Source: Phoronis australis (Eukaryota; Phoronida; Phoronidae). From it: a stretch of DNA of 64,000 bases. A program made the translations under genes and the position numbers. The stretch lies in assembly GCA_002633005.1 (NCBI GenBank), contig NMRA01000246.1, forward strand, positions 172,025-236,024, given 5' to 3'. Shown here piece by piece: positions 60,430 to 64,000 of this stretch. Numbering within the stretch: the stretch's first letter is position 1; each line of letters opens with the position of its first letter. The notes beneath the pieces were generated by a model. The model was given only the letters and a program-made list of their open reading frames with translations. It did not search any database and had not been told where the DNA came from.

Positions 60430-60548
60430 ACCATCAGTTAACAATGCATGCAGCAAGTAGAGCTGTGGTGTCCACTTGTCATGGACAACTCATGTAATGT
60501 CAAATAATGGGAAAGTAGGGAAAACAACTCAGGGAGATTTTCTGCAAT

Positions 60549-60690
60549 ATGTTTAAAAATCTCATTTGCAAGTCATATTGCGAAACATTTTACGTAAGAT
60601 GCTTAAAAATCTCATTTGCAAGTCATATTGCGAGACATTTTCCGTATGATGCTTAAACATCTCATTTGGAAGTCATATGGCGAGATCAAT
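60549..60690 (+). repeat. Three 50-base tandem repeats in the kinase 3' region
   Basis: Units begin ATGCTTAAAAATCTCATTTG and include AAGTCATATTGCGA and ACATTTT. Starts are 60549, 60599 and 60649. Copies 1 and 2 differ at about 4 positions, copy 3 more. Confidence 0.9.
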
Positions 60691-61058
60691 GCAAACAGTT
60701 ATGCTTGGTATGACTTCTTATATAAGATATTGCATACAATACAAGCTGCTACCAACAGAAGTAAAATGAAGGGAGGGATGATAATGAACAGAGAATATAG
60801 TGTATTCACAGGGAGCAAGTTACTGTGCAAGTGATTGGTTATCCTTGCTAAGGACCATCAACCCATCACATATGGACAGCTACGAACTCGGCAGTCTGTC
60901 TCGAGTGAAATTCACCTCATTGTTACCCACAGGGAATCAAAAAGATCACTGTCCTGTAAACTACGCGTGCAGTAAACAGCGGTTACAATGAGCCAGAGAT
61001 TTGATGCAATAAGTCATTTCATTGACTACTAACTGAATGTAATCCGCCAAGGGCAATA

Positions 61059-61154
61059 GTCGGATATAATGTTCGCTCATTTTGAGAACCAGTTTGATGC
61101 CCGTTATTTAGAGGAGAAAACTGGTTCTCAAAATGCAGGTGCGTCATATCCGAC
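61059..61154 (+). repeat. Hairpin-forming inverted repeat in the kinase 3' region
   Basis: CATTTTGAGAACCAGTTT (61078-61095) and its exact complement AAACTGGTTCTCAAAATG (61118-61135) form an 18 bp stem with a 22-base loop. After a ~10-base internal loop, GTCGGATAT (61059-61067) pairs with ATATCCGAC (61146-61154). The whole 96-base fold resembles a small MITE or a miRNA-precursor-sized hairpin. Confidence 0.85.
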
Positions 61155-62204
61155 ACCCCACTAAGTGCTTATCTCATCTTGCTTAGATGGTGCGAGGATT
61201 TAAACTCTCCAGGTTCAAGAAATCCAGTGAGACATGGATTTGCCGATGATTCAATTTGCCGTAAACATAAGCTATGAGCAAATTAATTTGCATTTGAAGT
61301 GAGTAGCTCTCTATCTGCGTTGGCCCTTAGTCCCCTGCAAGACTGTAAGGTCCTTGCAGACATCAACACACAAGACCTTCTTGGATACTCGATATACCGG
61401 TATTTGAAATAGCTTAAAGCGCTTACTGTACAAGGGATTGTTTCTATCCCTAAACTATTTGGAAATTAATTGTGTGGGTTATGGACATGTTCTGAAAACT
61501 ATAGTAACTTGTGTTAATCTAGGTAAAAATTAAATGACAAATATGTATTAAGTGGTCGTCAGTTGTCCCTGAAAGATGTGAAATGACACAAACCTGACAT
61601 TTTAGCAGTTTATTTATTATTTTGGTGCACTTTCAGAACTTCCATCACCTTGGATTTTAATTAGGTATTTATTACTTATTCCAACAATTTATTTATCTTT
61701 ACCAAAGGCTCACTTTTACTTAGAATAATGCCTTTCTGTTGTAGGAATGTGTAAAACTTGTATGAACCATTTCTTAATCATTTCACTGTTTGCACATGTA
61801 TCGATAGTTCTGGTTTTATCTTGACAATGTATGGAAGGTATGGAATAAATAAAAGGTCGTTTTGTATTTGTATGTAATTTGTGTTACCATACTTAGTCTA
61901 CTCATTTAGCTGTGAATTACAAGAAATTCTTACAACACACCAGTCTGTGGACATTTTGTATTCACAGAAATATTTCATTCATGTTTCAAGTTTGGAGCCA
62001 CATACAACATTAATGAGGTCAAGTTAGAAATGAATATTCTAAGAAACGGTTTGTAGTAGAATGGCACACAGTGAAATATTCTCATCCCACATTCCATTCA
62101 TTCTTTGTGGAGGTAGAAATTAAAATGCATTGCATGATAGAACTAGTTTAGATGATGAGGGAGATGAGAATGAACATGAGTGTGCACACCCAGCCTAAAA
62201 ATTG

Positions 62205-62460
62205 GGGGGCTCGAATTTTTGAGAATGTGTACCTTTTACTAAGATTCATGGGGGATGTTCAGAGCTATGAATTGTGCATTCCCCGATTTTTGGTAGTTCC
62301 TGTCTTTTTAATGAATTCTTGTCTTCTACTTTTTTTGCAGTTTTTGTTTCTCTGAGCCAGACCTTTTTGCCCATTTCGCGAAGTGGGGAGCTCGTTCAAG
62401 GTATCCTGGGAGTGCGCATGAAATGATCTCGATTGTTACAATGAATCAAGTTTCTAATAA
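62205..62460 (+). repeat. Second copy of the 44.8 kb dispersed repeat
   Basis: Partner of 44760-45027 with shared ordered phrases (GAGCTATGAATTGTGCATTC and others). Lies between the convergent kinase and TMEM186 genes. Confidence 0.75.
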
Positions 62461-63025
62461 TCTATTCCACAAGTCCTAGGACGAGTATATTGTTGGCCAC
62501 AGCAAACTTTGGTAAGAGCAAATGTTTTAGAAATGACCTAGGAGGATTTAGAGCTTGTACTGAGTCCCAACCAGCTATTTTTTTGGTGCCAGCTTTGCAA
62601 CTCTGCACTCGTAAGACTGTTATTCTTCTGTAAGCTTACAGTAATAGACCTATCGCCAGGACTTTGAGTGACGGCTTAACTGACTGATCAGAATGCATCA
62701 TTCTTGACACACCGTCGTTTCCAAGCCGCCATTTTACCCAACAACACGTTGCCGGGTAAAACTCATTGTTTGTTTGTCAACATTATGCAAGGGGGCGGAG
62801 CTTGCGATAGGTCAATTACCACAACAGTGGTGTAAAGTGTGGAAAAACGCCCCGTAGCTCAACATTGTGAGTAAATATATACCTATGTCAGAGAAGCATC
62901 CCAGTAATTATATAAAATCTGGATAGCCAGCTAGTCAATTATATGAAGAAAAACAAGTGACTTTCGTGCCTGTTCAGCTGTGCGTGGCATCAAACAGCGA
63001 GACTTGGTTGCCCAACAAGCATGCA
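62461..63025. other. Convergent intergenic region, TMEM186 3' flank
   Basis: Apart from the short shared repeat near 62.8 kb and a TTTTACCC..GGGTAAAA palindromic stretch at 62732-62762 (around CAACACGTTG), no feature was recognised. Confidence 0.4.
62785..62820 (-). repeat. Short repeat shared, inverted, with 32720-32755
   Basis: GGCGGAGCTTGCGATAGGTC then AATTACC is the reverse complement of the block at 32722-32752. Flanks differ, so only a ~30-base core is conserved; probably a transposon terminus. Confidence 0.6.
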
Positions 63026-63796
63026 CTATAAACTCAGGGAACCAAAAATTTTTGTCAGCACTTCAATGTCTTGAATGTGCCCATGTTTCAAAAATAAATA
63101 ATAATGCTTTTTGAAGTCACTGTAAACACGAACTTTGACGAAGATATCATGTCCAGATTCTGAAATGTCAGCTAGCGGCACAAAATCTGTCAGTTCAAAA
63201 TATTCATCCACACGTCTACCCCAGAAATTCATGTGAGATATCCTCACAATATTCTCATCGTCACTAATAGAAATAAGGCCCACAGATTTCCTGAACATCT
63301 CACTCATGACTATCAGCATGATACTTGCAAATGATGCGATACCCATTGATTTCACAACGCTGTCCAGCCCCATGCTTCCTGAGGCATACATTGCACTACA
63401 CAGAGGAATCATACCAACAGTTAATGCTGTTTGGATAATCTTCAGCCTTGATAACAACCGCAATCCCTGAATGTACGGTAGGCGGTACACAACGCGATAA
63501 GACTGACTTCTATACAAGTCCTTCACAACATCTGATGGAGAGGAGTGCACAAATCTGGAGGATGCCACACACTCTGTTCTGAACATTAACTGACGCCCAG
63601 TCGTTGAAAATTTATGGTGCTGTGACATCTTGGAACAGTTCCACACGCATGGCAATGTTTTGATTTTTGCACATTTTCTTTGACCAATGGCAAACACTTT
63701 AACTCCATGACAGAATACAACTGGCCTTTGTAAGAGGTGCCTAACTGGACTTCGGCAAGTAAACATCATCTTGTTGGCTCTGAAAAGTAAGTGCAT
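63026..63796 (-). CDS. TMEM186: TMEM186 homologue, mitochondrial complex I assembly factor
   Basis: Inner-mitochondrial-membrane protein; the human orthologue works with the MCIA complex in building complex I. One uninterrupted frame of 256 codons. The N-terminal ~90 residues are basic and poor in acidic residues, as in a mitochondrial presequence. The conserved part starts at YRVVYRLPYIQGLRLLSRLK. Two membrane spans follow (about 123-143 and 150-172). Then come ENIVRISHMNFWGRR and the FVPLADISES segment typical of TMEM186. The first ATG (63796) overlaps a splice-acceptor-like CTTACTTTTCAG. If that is used, translation would begin at the paired ATGs ten codons in (63769 or 63766). Faces the kinase gene tail to tail. 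Confidence 0.9.
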   Translation of the reverse strand: MHLLFRANKMMFTCRSPVRHLLQRPVVFCHGVKVFAIGQRKCAKIKTLPCVWNCSKMSQHHKFSTTGRQLMFRTECVASSRFVHSSPSDVVKDLYRSQSYRVVYRLPYIQGLRLLSRLKIIQTALTVGMIPLCSAMYASGSMGLDSVVKSMGIASFASIMLIVMSEMFRKSVGLISISDDENIVRISHMNFWGRRVDEYFELTDFVPLADISESGHDIFVKVRVYSDFKKHYYLFLKHGHIQDIEVLTKIFGSLSL

Positions 63797-64000
63797 GATT
63801 GTCTTTTTTTAAAACTGCATTTAATTGCTATTTAGAAACCAAAAAAACAACAATGAAAGTAAGTCAATCAAGCTCATAAAGACAGACTGATAATATTCCT
63901 TGAAGTGATAGGACTTGTTTTCTGTTACCATGGTAACATCGAAACCATCAGCGACTCGAGAAAATGCATTCAAAGTTATTTAAGCTAGGTTGGCAAACCT

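Larger units (their letters stand above)
60430..61860 (+). other. Kinase 3' UTR / downstream region
   Basis: The first good poly(A) signal after the stop at 60429 is AATAAA at 61844-61849 (TGGAATAAATAAAAGG), giving a ~1.4 kb 3' UTR. It would contain a 3 x 50 base repeat and a strong hairpin, listed separately. UTR extent is an inference. Confidence 0.45.

Overview
The window is animal nuclear DNA. Genes are split by introns with GT/AG splice sites. Non-coding DNA is AT-rich and packed with decayed non-LTR retrotransposons, MITE-like elements and satellites. The recognisable genes are an FBXW10-like F-box gene, an SLC26 anion transporter, a C7orf50 homologue, a TK2/dNK-type deoxyribonucleoside kinase and TMEM186. 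Together with compact introns and near-identical local duplications beside runs of N, they fit a highly polymorphic marine invertebrate. A hemichordate, lancelet or echinoderm is my guess, but the species cannot be fixed from the sequence. There is no prokaryotic or organellar signature.

Layout. 0-9.1 kb: 5' half of an FBXW10-like gene on the minus strand, with its F-box exon present twice because a ~1.7 kb block is repeated. 9.1-18.5 kb: no intact gene; it holds an L1/Tx1-like ORF2 remnant (minus), a CR1/Jockey-like reverse transcriptase remnant (minus), microsatellites and a cluster of short palindromes. 18.6-20.5 kb: an SLC26 transporter on the minus strand in one long exon whose 5' splice site falls on an unknown base. 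20.8-22.3 kb: a degenerate coding-like repeat next to a ~300 bp-arm inverted repeat. 22.9-25.3 kb: a second L1-like remnant and a dispersed repeat. 25.6-30.8 kb: small well-spliced exons on the minus strand of an unrecognised gene, possibly the missing SLC26 N-terminus. 32-45 kb: repeat-dominated, with a hAT-like composite, a tRNA-derived SINE head, inverted repeats and a ~4 kb block present twice on either side of a 134-N gap. 45-47.8 kb: mostly empty.

47.8-64 kb is the gene-rich end. C7orf50 homologue (+, 3 exons) is followed by the kinase (+, 10 exons, fully reconstructable at 238 aa), with TMEM186 (-) facing it tail to tail. The 3' tail of a CR1-type element ends about 210 bp upstream of the kinase start codon. 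An odd inverted-repeat-flanked array of TAAATTAATTA units sits inside that element. The kinase 3' region carries a strong hairpin and a 3 x 50 bp repeat.

The genes are unrelated housekeeping or transport functions; no operon-like cooperation is implied. The two near-identical duplications border unknown bases and have allele-like divergence, so uncollapsed haplotypes are at least as likely as real duplications. I found no convincing new multi-gene system. The best leads are the spliced orphan gene, the large inverted repeats, the TAATTA array and the hairpin near the kinase 3' end.
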